A stretch of 64,000 nt of DNA from Acidobacteriaceae bacterium (lineage in GTDB: Bacteria; Acidobacteriota; Terriglobia; Terriglobales; Acidobacteriaceae): the NCBI GenBank assembly GCA_025462885.1, contig JAOAPN010000004.1:372001-436000 (forward strand). The letters run 5' to 3'. The stretch's first letter is position 1. Each line of letters begins with the position of its first letter. The position numbers were made by a program, and so were the translations under genes. The notes under the pieces were generated by a model. The model saw nothing but the letters and a program-made list of their open reading frames with translations, had not been told where the DNA came from and ran no database searches. Shown piece by piece: positions 37,279-46,113 of this stretch.

Positions 37279-39279
37279 TTAGTGCTGCCAAAAGCCGAAG
37301 AGCATGACAATCATGACGGCTGCGGCTCCGATGGCGAGCCAGCCAGCGTAGGAACGGATATTTCCGGACTGGATACGCCGGGTGACGGAGCTAAGGCCGC
37401 GGGTGGTCAGGCCGGCGAGTGCGCCGGAGCCGTTGACGAGGCCGCTGTCTACAAAGCCGCCGAGGAAGAGACGGGTGAACATGAGCAGCGGGGTGATGAT
37501 GACGGCGTCGTAGATCTCGTCGACGTAGAATTTGTTGTCCACCAGGCGGTAGAGGGCCGGGGCTTTCTTCGCGAAGGCTGCGGCTGTGCCGGGCTTCTTG
37601 TAGTACAGGGCGAAGGCGATCACGAAGCCGAGGGCGGCAGCGAGAACGGAGACGACTGCGAGGGTGAGTTCGAGGCTGTGGTTGGCTACGGTGGCGACAG
37701 CTTCGGCTGTGCCGGAGGTGAAGACGGGCTCGAGGAAGGCTTCGATTTCGTTATGGCCACCGAGGGCTGCGGGGACGCCAACCCAGCCGCCGACGATGGA
37801 GAGGATGGCGAGGACGATCAGCGGGATCGTCATGATGGCGGGGGATTCGTGGACGCCGTGTGCGTGGGTGGCGTGTCCGGCTTCGTCGGTGTGCGCGGCG
37901 TGGCTGTGGGCCTGAGCGGCCTGGCTGGCTTCGAAGCGCGATTCGCCGAAGAAGGTCTTGAACCACAGGCGGAACATGTAGAAGGAGGTCATCAGCGCGG
38001 TGACGAGGCCGACGAACCAGAGAAGCTTGCCGAGGGGATTGGGCGAGACGAAGGCCTGGTAGAGGATCTCGTCCTTGGAGAAGAAGCCGGCCCAGGGTGG
38101 GATTCCGGCGATGGCGATGACACCCATCGTCATGGTCCAGAAGGTGACGGGGATGCGCTTGCGGAGGCCGCCCATGTTGCGCATGTCCTGCTCGCCGGAG
38201 AGGGCGTGGATGACGGAACCGGCGGCGAGGAAGAGCAGGGCCTTGAAGAAAGCGTGGGTGAGGAGGTGGAAGATGCCGGCGGTGTAGGCTCCGACGCCGC
38301 AGGCGAGGAACATGTAGCCGAGCTGGGAGACGGTTGAGTAGGCGAGTACGCGCTTGATGTCGTTCTGCACCATGCCGATGCAGGCGGCGAAGAGGGCAGT
38401 GGCGGCTCCGATGATCGCAACCACGCCGAGGGCGTAGGGGCTGCGGTCGAAGAGGACGTGGCAGCGGGCGACCATGTAGATTCCGGCGGTGACCATGGTC
38501 GCGGCGTGAATCAGTGCGGAGACGGGGGTGGGGCCTTCCATGGCGTCGGGAAGCCAGACGTAGAGCGGAATCTGGGCGGACTTGCCGGCGGCTCCGAGGA
38601 CGAGCAGCAGGGCGATGGCGGTGAGGGTGCCGCCCTTCCAGTCAGGATTGGCGGCGATGTTCGAGAAGACGTGGTGGAAGTCCAGCGAGCCGAAGTGGGA
38701 GATGATCAGGAACATCGCGAGCAGGAAGCCGAAATCGCCGATGCGGTTGACGACGAAGGCCTTCTTGCCGGCGTTGGCGGCGGAGTCCTTCTTGAAGTAG
38801 AAGCCGATGAGCAGGTAAGAAGCGAGACCGACGCCCTCCCAGCCGACGAAGAGGAGTAGAAAGTTCGACGAGAGCACCAGCACCAGCATGAAGAACATGA
38901 AGAGGTTGAGGTAGGCGAAGAAACGCCAGTAACCGTCTTCGTGAGCCATGTAGCCAGCGGAGTAGAGGTGGATCAGGAAGCCGACTCCGGTGACGACACC
39001 GAGCATGATCAGGGTGAGGTGATCGACGGTGAAGGCGAAGTCAACGTGGAAGCCGGTGATGGCGATCCAGGGGCGGGAGACGATGCTGATGGACTCCGGT
39101 GCGCCTGCGGACTTCATGTACATCCAGAGCGTCGCGACGATATAGGCCGGATAGGCGGTGGCGAGCAGAGCGATGGCGGTGACGACGGGACGCGATAGCT
39201 TGCGCCCGATAGTCCCGTTGATCAGGAAGCCGGTGAACGGAAGAAGCGGGATGAGCCAGAGCAAATTGGTATTGAACAT
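37279..39279 (-). CDS. nuoL: NADH-quinone oxidoreductase subunit L
   Basis: 666 residues with about 16 helices and the long lateral helix of NuoL near the C-terminus. Landmarks: FTVDHLTLIMLGVVTGVG, FVGWEGVGLASYLLIGF (essential Glu), QIPLYVWLPDAMEGPTPVSAL, LAYSTVSQLGYMFLA, and HALFFKA-type HAFFKALLFLAAGSVIH. About residues 449-474 form a His/Ala-rich stretch (AHSHAAHTDEAGHATHAHG) between two helices, an unusual local feature. It pumps protons and links the others through the lateral helix. Confidence 0.96.
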   Translation of the reverse strand: MFNTNLLWLIPLLPFTGFLINGTIGRKLSRPVVTAIALLATAYPAYIVATLWMYMKSAGAPESISIVSRPWIAITGFHVDFAFTVDHLTLIMLGVVTGVGFLIHLYSAGYMAHEDGYWRFFAYLNLFMFFMLVLVLSSNFLLLFVGWEGVGLASYLLIGFYFKKDSAANAGKKAFVVNRIGDFGFLLAMFLIISHFGSLDFHHVFSNIAANPDWKGGTLTAIALLLVLGAAGKSAQIPLYVWLPDAMEGPTPVSALIHAATMVTAGIYMVARCHVLFDRSPYALGVVAIIGAATALFAACIGMVQNDIKRVLAYSTVSQLGYMFLACGVGAYTAGIFHLLTHAFFKALLFLAAGSVIHALSGEQDMRNMGGLRKRIPVTFWTMTMGVIAIAGIPPWAGFFSKDEILYQAFVSPNPLGKLLWFVGLVTALMTSFYMFRLWFKTFFGESRFEASQAAQAHSHAAHTDEAGHATHAHGVHESPAIMTIPLIVLAILSIVGGWVGVPAALGGHNEIEAFLEPVFTSGTAEAVATVANHSLELTLAVVSVLAAALGFVIAFALYYKKPGTAAAFAKKAPALYRLVDNKFYVDEIYDAVIITPLLMFTRLFLGGFVDSGLVNGSGALAGLTTRGLSSVTRRIQSGNIRSYAGWLAIGAAAVMIVMLFGFWQH

Positions 39280-39300
39280 TTTGTTTGAAAAGCTCTCTTG

Positions 39301-39612
39301 CTAATTTTTCAATAGGTTGATCTGGTCGACGTTGAGCGTCTGGCGCGAACGGAAGATGGCGATGATGATGGCGAGTCCGACGGCGGCCTCTGCGGCTGCG
39401 ACGACCATCACGAAGAAGACGAAGATCTGACCCTGAACCTGGTGCCACATATGAGCGAAGGCGACGAAGGTCAGGTTGACGGCGTTGAGCATCAGCTCGA
39501 TCGACATGAAGATGGTGATGATGTTGCGCTTGATGAGGAAGGCCGCGACTCCGGTGGAGAAGAGAATGGCCGCGAGGATGAGGTAGTACGCGATGGGAAC
39601 CTGTGCGGACAT
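39301..39612 (-). CDS. nuoK: NADH-quinone oxidoreductase subunit K
   Basis: 103 residues, three helices, the usual length. Landmarks: [21 protein letters not shown] and [16 protein letters not shown] carrying the conserved glutamates in helices 2 and 3. Stops 2 bases from nuoJ and follows it. Confidence 0.96.
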   Translation of the reverse strand: MSAQVPIAYYLILAAILFSTGVAAFLIKRNIITIFMSIELMLNAVNLTFVAFAHMWHQVQGQIFVFFVMVVAAAEAAVGLAIIIAIFRSRQTLNVDQINLLKN

Positions 39613-39614
39613 GG

Positions 39615-40121
39615 CTACTGCTCCTTCCGGGCGAGGACGACGGCGCCGAGGATGGCTACCAGGATGAGGATGGAGGTGACCTCAAAGGGCAGCAGAAGTT
39701 TGGTGAAGAGGACGGAGCTGATCTCGGCGATGTTGTTGGACGCCTGCGAGAGCTGGCCGCCGAGGTTGGCGGAGCCGAGGTGCTTGCTCTCAGTGAGGAA
39801 GACGAAGCTGAGCACGCAGAAGATAGCTGCGGCACCCGGGAAGCCGGCAATGTAGGCGGCTCGGCTGCCGTGGGTATGCTCTTCTTCGCCGGCGTTGAGC
39901 AGCATGATGACGAAGACGAAGAGCACCATGATGGCGCCGGAGTAGACGATGACCTGGGCGGCGGCGAGGAACTCTGCGCCGAGCGACCAGTAGAGAACGG
40001 CCAGCGACATCATCACGACGACCAGAGAGAGGGCGGAGTTGATGGGGTGCTTCTGCAGGAGCAGATTGATGGCTCCTGCTATCGCTAGACCGCCGAAGAT
40101 GAGGAAGAGTGCCAGTTGCAT
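39615..40121 (-). CDS. nuoJ: NADH-quinone oxidoreductase subunit J
   Basis: 168 residues with five helices. Family landmarks are [25 protein letters not shown] segment with [34 protein letters not shown] (helix 3 with the pi-bulge tyrosine) and a variable C-terminal part. Lies directly before nuoK. The gap to nuoH is 140 bp, where nuoI is found in most operons. Confidence 0.95.
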   Translation of the reverse strand: MQLALFLIFGGLAIAGAINLLLQKHPINSALSLVVVMMSLAVLYWSLGAEFLAAAQVIVYSGAIMVLFVFVIMLLNAGEEEHTHGSRAAYIAGFPGAAAIFCVLSFVFLTESKHLGSANLGGQLSQASNNIAEISSVLFTKLLLPFEVTSILILVAILGAVVLARKEQ

Positions 40122-40261
40122 GAGGGTTTCGCAGGTCCTTCGTTTCGCCTGTCGTATCGGGGCAATGCGCCGCGAAAAGACAGGGTTGAGGATATGGCTG
40201 TCTGTTTATTGTAACTGGTGAAGATGGAGCAGAGCGGCCACATCAGCCGGGCTGCAAGGAG
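40122..40261. other. Gap at the expected nuoI position
   Basis: 140 bp between nuoJ and nuoH. No frame long enough for NuoI (about 160 residues) and no CxxCxxC motif in any frame. nuoI therefore does not occupy its standard place. Confidence 0.7.
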
Positions 40262-41332
40262 TTACCCGCGCAAAGCAAGGACGAGGCTGGTGACGAGAAT
40301 GTTGACCATGGCGATGGGGAGGAGAACCTTCCAGCCGAAGGCCATGAGCTGGTCGTAGCGGAAGCGGGGCATCGTGCCGCGCACCCAGATATAAAGGAGC
40401 AGAAAGCAGAGAACTTTGAGGATGAACCACATAATCGGCAGAATCGCCTGGATGACCGGGCCACCGAAGGCCGGGATGAGGTTCCCGAAGGGGCTGGACG
40501 GACCACCGAAGAAGAGCAGTGTGGCGACGCAGGCGACGGTGATCATGTTGGCGTATTCGGCCATGAAGAACATGGCGAACTTCATGGAGGAGTATTCGGT
40601 GTGGTATCCAGCGACCAGCTCGGACTCGGCCTCGGGGAGGTCGAAGGGGGAGCGGTTGGTTTCGGCGTAGGCGGCCATCAGGTAGATGAAGAAGGCGACG
40701 AACTGGAAGCCTCCGAAGACGTTCCAGGAGGCGGCGCCGTGGGCGGACTGGCTGGCGACGATGTCGCGCAGGTTGAGCGATCCGGCGCGGAGGACGACTC
40801 CGACCAACGAAAGGCCGAGGGCTAGCTCGTAGCTGATCATCTGCGAGGTAGCGCGCAGGCTGCCCAGCAGGGCGAACTTGTTGTTCGAGGACCAACCGGA
40901 GAGCGCGATGCCGTAGACGCCGATGGAGGTGATGCCCAGGACGACCAGCAAGCCGATGTTGACGTTGGCGACGTTGAAGATATCGACGCCAACGCCGTTG
41001 ACGGTGATGGTTTGAAGGGCACCGAAGGGGACGACGGCGATCGAGACCAGCGAACAGGTCAGCGCGATGATCGGCGCAACGATAAACAGGGGGCGATCCG
41101 AGGCGAAGGGAAGTAGGTCTTCCTTGAGGAAGAGCTTGATGCCGTCCGCGAGGGGCTGGAGCAGGCCGAACGGACCGACGCGGGAGGGTCCCCAGCGGTT
41201 CTGCATGCGACCGAGTACCTTGCGCTCGAGCAACACCGTGTAAGCGACCGCCGTGAGGGTAAGGACCAGCACGACGGCAAGCTTGAGGATGTTGAGCAGC
41301 AGAAATGTAACGAATGGGTTTAGATGGCTCAC
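40262..41332 (-). CDS. nuoH: NADH-quinone oxidoreductase subunit H
   Basis: 356 residues with eight helices; it forms the quinone chamber and joins the membrane arm to the peripheral arm. Landmarks: LLERKVLGRMQNRWGPSRVGPFGLLQPLADG (family blocks, split here as ERKVLGRMQNR and GPFGLLQPLADGIK), LLVVLGITSIGVYGI and FDLPEAESELVAGYHTEYSS with the conserved acidic loop. Confidence 0.97.
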   Translation of the reverse strand: MSHLNPFVTFLLLNILKLAVVLVLTLTAVAYTVLLERKVLGRMQNRWGPSRVGPFGLLQPLADGIKLFLKEDLLPFASDRPLFIVAPIIALTCSLVSIAVVPFGALQTITVNGVGVDIFNVANVNIGLLVVLGITSIGVYGIALSGWSSNNKFALLGSLRATSQMISYELALGLSLVGVVLRAGSLNLRDIVASQSAHGAASWNVFGGFQFVAFFIYLMAAYAETNRSPFDLPEAESELVAGYHTEYSSMKFAMFFMAEYANMITVACVATLLFFGGPSSPFGNLIPAFGGPVIQAILPIMWFILKVLCFLLLYIWVRGTMPRFRYDQLMAFGWKVLLPIAMVNILVTSLVLALRG

Positions 41333-41377
41333 GGTGTTGGTTCGCGCTCCTGTGCGTGACGCTTTCGGGTGGCAGCC

Positions 41378-43780
41378 TTAGTCAGCGGCGGTCTGGATCT
41401 GGGTGAGTAGCGATGAAGGACGAAGGCTCTCGTTGTGCTGCAGGTCGGAGAGCATGGTGGAGTAGCGGCCGAGGGTCCCGGAGGTAAAGAGACTGTCCGC
41501 GGCAGGCTGTACGAGATCGCGGCGGGCTGTCTGGACTCCGATCTGGACCAGTTCGGCGACGGCGGGCTCGAGGTGCTGATCGTTGCCGGAGAGAAGCTGG
41601 AGCCGGAGGATGTTGTAGCCGGGGACGAGGCGCTGGACCTCGTCGAGGATGGCCAGCTGCTCAAAGGGGCTGAGACGCGGTTCGAGGTTCTGGGCGGTGA
41701 GCCAGACGGCGTGACGGTCGGCCTCGCCGGACTGTGCGCCGCGGGTCTGGCCCATGTCGGCGCGGAGACCCTTGCCGAAGGGAACGAGCGCGCGCATGTT
41801 GGCACCCATCTTGTCTGCGATGCGGACGATCATCTCGAAGTCGGTGCGGACACCGGCTCGGTCGCCGGCCTTCTTGACCTGCTGGAGGTCGCCGTAAGAG
41901 TTGGTGACGGAGCCGGCCTTCTCGTAGAGATTGGCGGCGGGAAGGATGACGTCGGCGAGGGCAGCGGTCTCGGTGAGGAACATGTCCTGGACCACTACGA
42001 AGGTATCTTTAAGGGCAGCGGCGTCCACTCCGTATTTGGCTACGGGATTGGAGTTGACCACGTAGAGGGCGGAGAGCTCTCCCTTGCCTGCGGCGTCGAA
42101 CATCTGCAGCAGGTCCAGGCCGGGAGCGGAGGGAGCAGCGTACTCGGTGGCGAGGTCGCTTGCACGCCCGACGGCCTGGTAGCCGGGCAGCATGTCGGGA
42201 AGGAGGCCCATGTCGGCGGCGCCACGAGAGTTGGCGTAGTCGGAGATGAGGGCGAACTTCGCGCCGGGGATGGTGAGGCCGAAGGCGATGAGCTTCTTGA
42301 GCTCTGCACCCCGCAGTTCGGAGCCGATCAGGATGAGGAGGTCTTCCTCGGCCTTTACGGCTTCGCGGAAGCTGGCGAGTGCGGTTGCGTCGGGCGCGGC
42401 ACTGGTGGCGATGGTATCGTCGCCGCCCAGGTAGCCGGCGAGCGCGCCGTAACCGAAGGGAGCGAGATGCAGGAAGGCTTTAGCTTGGCGGCGGAGCTTG
42501 ATCTCGGCGGAGTTGGCGATGTAGAGCTTTGCACGGTTCAGACGGACGTTGGTGCGGAGGTTCCAGGCAGTGGCGGGAGCCTGTACGGTCGGATCGCCGC
42601 CGACGAGCAGGATGGCTTTGGCGGTCAGGGTGTCGCGCAGGGAAGCGGTGCGGTCTTTCTGTCCGGCGAGGGCCTGGGCGAAGGCGACGTAGTCCGCCGT
42701 CCGGTGGTGGTCGATGTTGTTGGTGCCGAGAACCGTTCGGGTGAACTTCTGAAGTAGGTAGGCTTCTTCGTTGGTCAGGCGGTTGCCGCCGAGGACGCCG
42801 ATGGAGTTGCCGCCACGGGTGTCGCGGAGTTCGCGGAACTTCTTGCCGACGAGGTCGAGCGCGACCTCCCAGGAGACGGGCTTCAGCTCGCCGTTGAGCT
42901 GGCGGACGAGCGGCTGGGTGATGCGGTCTTCGTGGTTGGCGAAGTCGAAGGCGTAGCGGCCCTTGTTGCAGAGGAAATCGCCGTTGATGCCGGACTTGTC
43001 ACGGTTGTCGCCGCGAACGATCTCGGAGCCGTCGGAGGTGGAGCGCACGCCGAGGGTGGTCTTGCAGCCGTCTCCGCAGTGGGTGCAGACGGTGGCGACG
43101 TGATTCATCTCCCACGGGCGGGTCTTGTAACGATAGGTGCCGGAGGTGAGGGCGCCCACTGGGCAGGCGTCGATGCACATGCCGCACTGTTCGCAGTCGA
43201 CGTGGGCGAGATCGTCCGGAGAGAGCTGCGCTGGCACGTTGGGAGCGATGACGGCGGAGCTGCCACGGTTCTGGATGCCGAGCGCGAAGACGTCCATGCC
43301 TTCGCCGCACATACGGACGCAGCGATAGCAGAGGATGCAGCGGGGCCGGTCGAAGTAGACGACGGGGGACCATTTCTGCTCTTCGCGATGGTTCTTGGGT
43401 TCGGCGTAGAAACTGTCGGCGGCACCGTACTTGAAGGTCATGTCCTGCAGCTCGCACTCACCGCCAGCGTCGCAGACGGGGCAGTCGAGGGGATGGTTGC
43501 CGAGCAGGAGTTGCAGGGTGGCTTTCCTGGCCTGGGCTATTTCAGGTGTTTCTGTCGCCACAACCATGCCCTCGGCGACCGGGGTGGTGCAGGCGGTCTG
43601 GAGCTTGGGCATCTTCTCGATGCGGACGACGCACATGCGGCAGGCGGCCTGCAAGGAGAGTCCGGGGTAGTAACAGAATGCGGGGATCTCGATGCCGGCG
43701 GTCTTGCAGGCCTCGATGAGGAGAGTGCCTGCGGGTGCGGTGATCTGTTTGCCGTCTACGATGAAGGTTACGTCTGCCAT
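41378..43780 (-). CDS. nuoG: NADH-quinone oxidoreductase subunit G
   Basis: 800 residues; start supported by GAGGATCCC upstream. The N-terminal [2Fe-2S] ferredoxin domain carries CYYPGLSLQAACRMC. Next come the His/Cys motif HPLDCPVCDAGGECELQD, the cluster motifs CILCYRCVRMC and CEQCGMCIDACPVGA, and then the molybdopterin-oxidoreductase-type domain with CTHCGDGC. The C-terminal domain is shortened relative to NuoG of E. coli (about 900). It relays electrons from NuoF toward NuoB. NuoI and NuoB genes are absent nearby. Confidence 0.95.
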   Translation of the reverse strand: MADVTFIVDGKQITAPAGTLLIEACKTAGIEIPAFCYYPGLSLQAACRMCVVRIEKMPKLQTACTTPVAEGMVVATETPEIAQARKATLQLLLGNHPLDCPVCDAGGECELQDMTFKYGAADSFYAEPKNHREEQKWSPVVYFDRPRCILCYRCVRMCGEGMDVFALGIQNRGSSAVIAPNVPAQLSPDDLAHVDCEQCGMCIDACPVGALTSGTYRYKTRPWEMNHVATVCTHCGDGCKTTLGVRSTSDGSEIVRGDNRDKSGINGDFLCNKGRYAFDFANHEDRITQPLVRQLNGELKPVSWEVALDLVGKKFRELRDTRGGNSIGVLGGNRLTNEEAYLLQKFTRTVLGTNNIDHHRTADYVAFAQALAGQKDRTASLRDTLTAKAILLVGGDPTVQAPATAWNLRTNVRLNRAKLYIANSAEIKLRRQAKAFLHLAPFGYGALAGYLGGDDTIATSAAPDATALASFREAVKAEEDLLILIGSELRGAELKKLIAFGLTIPGAKFALISDYANSRGAADMGLLPDMLPGYQAVGRASDLATEYAAPSAPGLDLLQMFDAAGKGELSALYVVNSNPVAKYGVDAAALKDTFVVVQDMFLTETAALADVILPAANLYEKAGSVTNSYGDLQQVKKAGDRAGVRTDFEMIVRIADKMGANMRALVPFGKGLRADMGQTRGAQSGEADRHAVWLTAQNLEPRLSPFEQLAILDEVQRLVPGYNILRLQLLSGNDQHLEPAVAELVQIGVQTARRDLVQPAADSLFTSGTLGRYSTMLSDLQHNESLRPSSLLTQIQTAAD

Positions 43781-43790
43781 CTGGGATCCT

Positions 43791-43922
43791 CTACTTCGAC
43801 TTCTCGATCAGAATCTGCCGATCGTTGCTGCGGTGGGTGCGTGTTGTCACCACTCTAAAGATTGCGATCAGGACGACGATCGCAACCATGACCCAGACTA
43901 GCCGGGGTAGAAACTTGCTCAA
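43791..43922 (-). CDS. 43-residue single-pass membrane protein between nuoF and nuoG
   Basis: A TTG start that overlaps the nuoF stop by two bases begins a 43-residue frame: a short basic N-terminus (SKFLPR), one hydrophobic helix (LVWVMVAIVVLIAIFRVV, about 8-25) and a basic, polar tail (TTRTHRSNDRQILIEKSK). It ends 10 bp before the nuoG start. Its position, coupling and topology (positive-inside ends) argue for a real protein, but the TTG start is unproven. It resembles no complex I subunit known to the annotator. It may be an accessory membrane anchor. Confidence 0.55.
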   Translation of the reverse strand: MSKFLPRLVWVMVAIVVLIAIFRVVTTRTHRSNDRQILIEKSK

Positions 43923-45238
43923 TGACCAGCACCGACGAGCTGCTCGACGGTGATGATGGGCGTGCCGGCCTTGTGGCCTTCGATGTAGTCTTCAAACTCT
44001 TTGCGGAACTTCTTGACGAAGCCCAATGTCGGCATCGCAGCCGCATCGCCTAGAGGACAAAACGTCCGGCCCATCATGTTTTCAGCGAGGTACTGGACGT
44101 TGTCGACGTCCTTCTTGCTGCCGCCGCCGTTGTAGACGCGGGTGAGAGTCTTCTTGATCCAGTCCGTGCCTTCGCGGCAGGGGATGCACCAGCCGCAGGA
44201 CTCGTGCTGGTAGAAGCTGATGACGCGGAGGGCGAATTCGACGATGGAGACGGATTCGTCTAGCACCACGATGCCGCCTGAGCCGAGCATGGTTCCAGCT
44301 TTGCCCATCTGGTCGAAGTCGAGGCCTACATCGATCTCGTCTGCGGTCAGGACGGGGCAGGAGGAGCCGCCGGGGACGACCGCCTTGAGTTTCTTGCCGT
44401 CCTTGATGCCGCCTGCTACTTCATAGATGGCCTTGCGGAGCGAGTAGCCCATGGGGAGTTCGTAGACTCCGGGACGCTCGACGTGGCCGCTGATCCCGAA
44501 TAGCCGGGTGCCACCGTTGCGTTCGCTGCCGAGCTTGGCATAGGCTTCGCCGCCCATCAGAAGAATGTGAGGAGCGTTGGCGATGGTCTCGGCGTTATTA
44601 ATGACCGTGGGTCCGCCGTAGAGGCCGACGACGGCAGGGAAGGGGGGCTTGATGCGGGGGACGCCGCGCTTGCCTTCGAGGGATTCCATGAGGGCGGACT
44701 CTTCGCCGACCTCGTAGGCTCCGGCGCCGGTCTGGGTGATGATGTCGAAGTCGACGCCGCTGCCGAAGATGTTCTTGCCGAGGAAGCCCTTGGCGTAGGC
44801 ATCTGCGACGGCCTTTTCGACGATCTTCAGGAGGTAGCGATACTCTCCCCGTAAATAGATGAAGCCCATCTTCGAGCCGATGGCCAGGCCGGCGATCATG
44901 GTGCCTTCGATGACGGCGTGGGGATCGTGCAGGAAGATGACGTGATCTTTACAGGTGCCGGGCTCGGACTCGTCGCCGTTGACCAGGACGTACTTGGGCT
45001 TTTCGGAGGTCTTGGGGACGAAGCTCCACTTCATGCCGGTGGGGAAGCCGGCTCCGCCACGACCGCGCAGGCCGGAGGCCTTCATGGTGTCGATGATCCA
45101 GGCGGGGCCGTTGGCGATGGCCTGCTGGACGGCCTTGTAGCCGTCGAGTTCGATGTACTTGTCGATTTCGGCTGCTCCCATGCCGAAGCGGCGGGAGACT
45201 ACTTTGACTTCATCGGGATGAGATACGAGGCTGGGCAT
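43919..45238 (-). CDS. nuoF: NADH-quinone oxidoreductase subunit F
   Basis: 439 residues. FMN- and NADH-binding subunit: GLRGRGGAGFPTGMKW (FMN/NADH), VLVNGDESEPGTCKDH, and the C-terminal [4Fe-4S] motif ESCGWCIPCREGT with the fourth cysteine in RTFCPLGDAAAM. It receives hydride from NADH and passes electrons to NuoE and NuoG. The nuoE stop abuts its start. Confidence 0.97.
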   Translation of the reverse strand: MPSLVSHPDEVKVVSRRFGMGAAEIDKYIELDGYKAVQQAIANGPAWIIDTMKASGLRGRGGAGFPTGMKWSFVPKTSEKPKYVLVNGDESEPGTCKDHVIFLHDPHAVIEGTMIAGLAIGSKMGFIYLRGEYRYLLKIVEKAVADAYAKGFLGKNIFGSGVDFDIITQTGAGAYEVGEESALMESLEGKRGVPRIKPPFPAVVGLYGGPTVINNAETIANAPHILLMGGEAYAKLGSERNGGTRLFGISGHVERPGVYELPMGYSLRKAIYEVAGGIKDGKKLKAVVPGGSSCPVLTADEIDVGLDFDQMGKAGTMLGSGGIVVLDESVSIVEFALRVISFYQHESCGWCIPCREGTDWIKKTLTRVYNGGGSKKDVDNVQYLAENMMGRTFCPLGDAAAMPTLGFVKKFRKEFEDYIEGHKAGTPIITVEQLVGAGH

Positions 45239-45748
45239 TTACTTTACGTCCTTTCCCTGGCCGTCACGGTACATCTGGAACAAAACATCGACCTTTCCAG
45301 GGGTAAGGTCGTCGTGGAAGTCGTAGTTGACCTGCATGGCCGGGGCCCAGCAGCAGGCGCCGATGCACTCGACTTCTTCGAGGGAGAAGACACCGTCGGG
45401 AGTGACACCTTTATGGCCGATTCCGAGCTTGTGCTTGCAGTGATCGAGAATCTCGTAGCCGCCGCGCAACATGCAGGAGATATTGGTGCAGACCTGGACG
45501 TTGTATTTGCCTGCGGGCTTGGTGCGCAGCATGGAGTAGTACGAAAGCACGTTGCGAACGTCCAACTCGAGAATCCCGATGCGCTGGGCGATCTCGGAGA
45601 CGACAGCCTCGGAGATGTAGCCGACTTCATCCTGCGCGTAGAGCAGCATGGGGATGAGCGCGGAACGGCGCAGGGGGTAGATGGTGACGAGATGATCGAA
45701 GCGGGCTGCAAGCTCCGGCGAGAAGATCGTGTTTGCGACTGTGCTCAC
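45239..45748 (-). CDS. nuoE: NADH-quinone oxidoreductase subunit E
   Basis: 169 residues; the [2Fe-2S] cluster is bound by CTNISC (about 88-93) and CIGACCWAP (about 129-137). Landmarks: AQDEVGYISEAV and DVRNVLSYYSM. The start ATG overlaps the preceding small gene by four bases (ATGA). It forms the NADH dehydrogenase module with NuoF. Confidence 0.96.
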   Translation of the reverse strand: MSTVANTIFSPELAARFDHLVTIYPLRRSALIPMLLYAQDEVGYISEAVVSEIAQRIGILELDVRNVLSYYSMLRTKPAGKYNVQVCTNISCMLRGGYEILDHCKHKLGIGHKGVTPDGVFSLEEVECIGACCWAPAMQVNYDFHDDLTPGKVDVLFQMYRDGQGKDVK

Positions 45749-45993
45749 TGCATTAGCTCCCGCGTCAGCCGTTCGGCTGTGAAATCCATGTCTTCGGTGA
45801 GTGCTCCGATCGTAACGGTTCCGTCTTCGTTGAGCTGGAACGGTTGCGAGCGGTTGTTGTCTTCGGTCATTTCGCTGGGCGTGATGCGGAGCCAGCGGGT
45901 TCCGACGCGAAGGAGAATCTGATCACTGCCTACTTCTACGATGGCCTGGTGGCGGCTGTTGAGGCCTTGCGCCGCTCCATAGCTTCGAATCAT
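45745..45993 (-). CDS. Small protein of unknown function in the nuo operon
   Basis: 82 residues between nuoD and nuoE, overlapping the nuoE start by four bases. No membrane segment. The middle part is beta-rich (HQAIVEVGSDQILLRVGTRW) and the rest acidic and polar (ITPSEMTEDNNRS, ALTEDMDFTAERLTREL). Not recognised. Coupling to nuoE and the compact operon make a real protein likely; a role in assembly or regulation of complex I is only inference. Confidence 0.55.
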   Translation of the reverse strand: MIRSYGAAQGLNSRHQAIVEVGSDQILLRVGTRWLRITPSEMTEDNNRSQPFQLNEDGTVTIGALTEDMDFTAERLTRELMQ

Positions 45994-46072
45994 TGATGCG
46001 AACGAGGTCCAGAGTTCTACGTGGAGACGTTCGTTGATGTTAGCCTCCGGCTTTGGTGCAACTTCAAACTAA

Positions 46073-46104
46073 AAGCAGATCCTTCGCTGCGCTCAGGATG
46101 ACAA
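46073..46104. repeat. Dispersed GTCATCC-type repeat
   Basis: AAGCAGATCCTTCGCTGCGCTCAGGATGACAA between nuoD and the 82-residue gene; read on the minus strand it is TTGTCATCCTGAGCGCAGCG followed by AAGGATC. Same word set as 29453 and 37236. Confidence 0.4.
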
Positions 46105-46113
46105 TTTCGAGTG

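Noticed and set aside
41435..42757. 440-codon antisense frame in nuoG
   Set aside because: Shadow frame of a conserved gene with no recognisable protein features.
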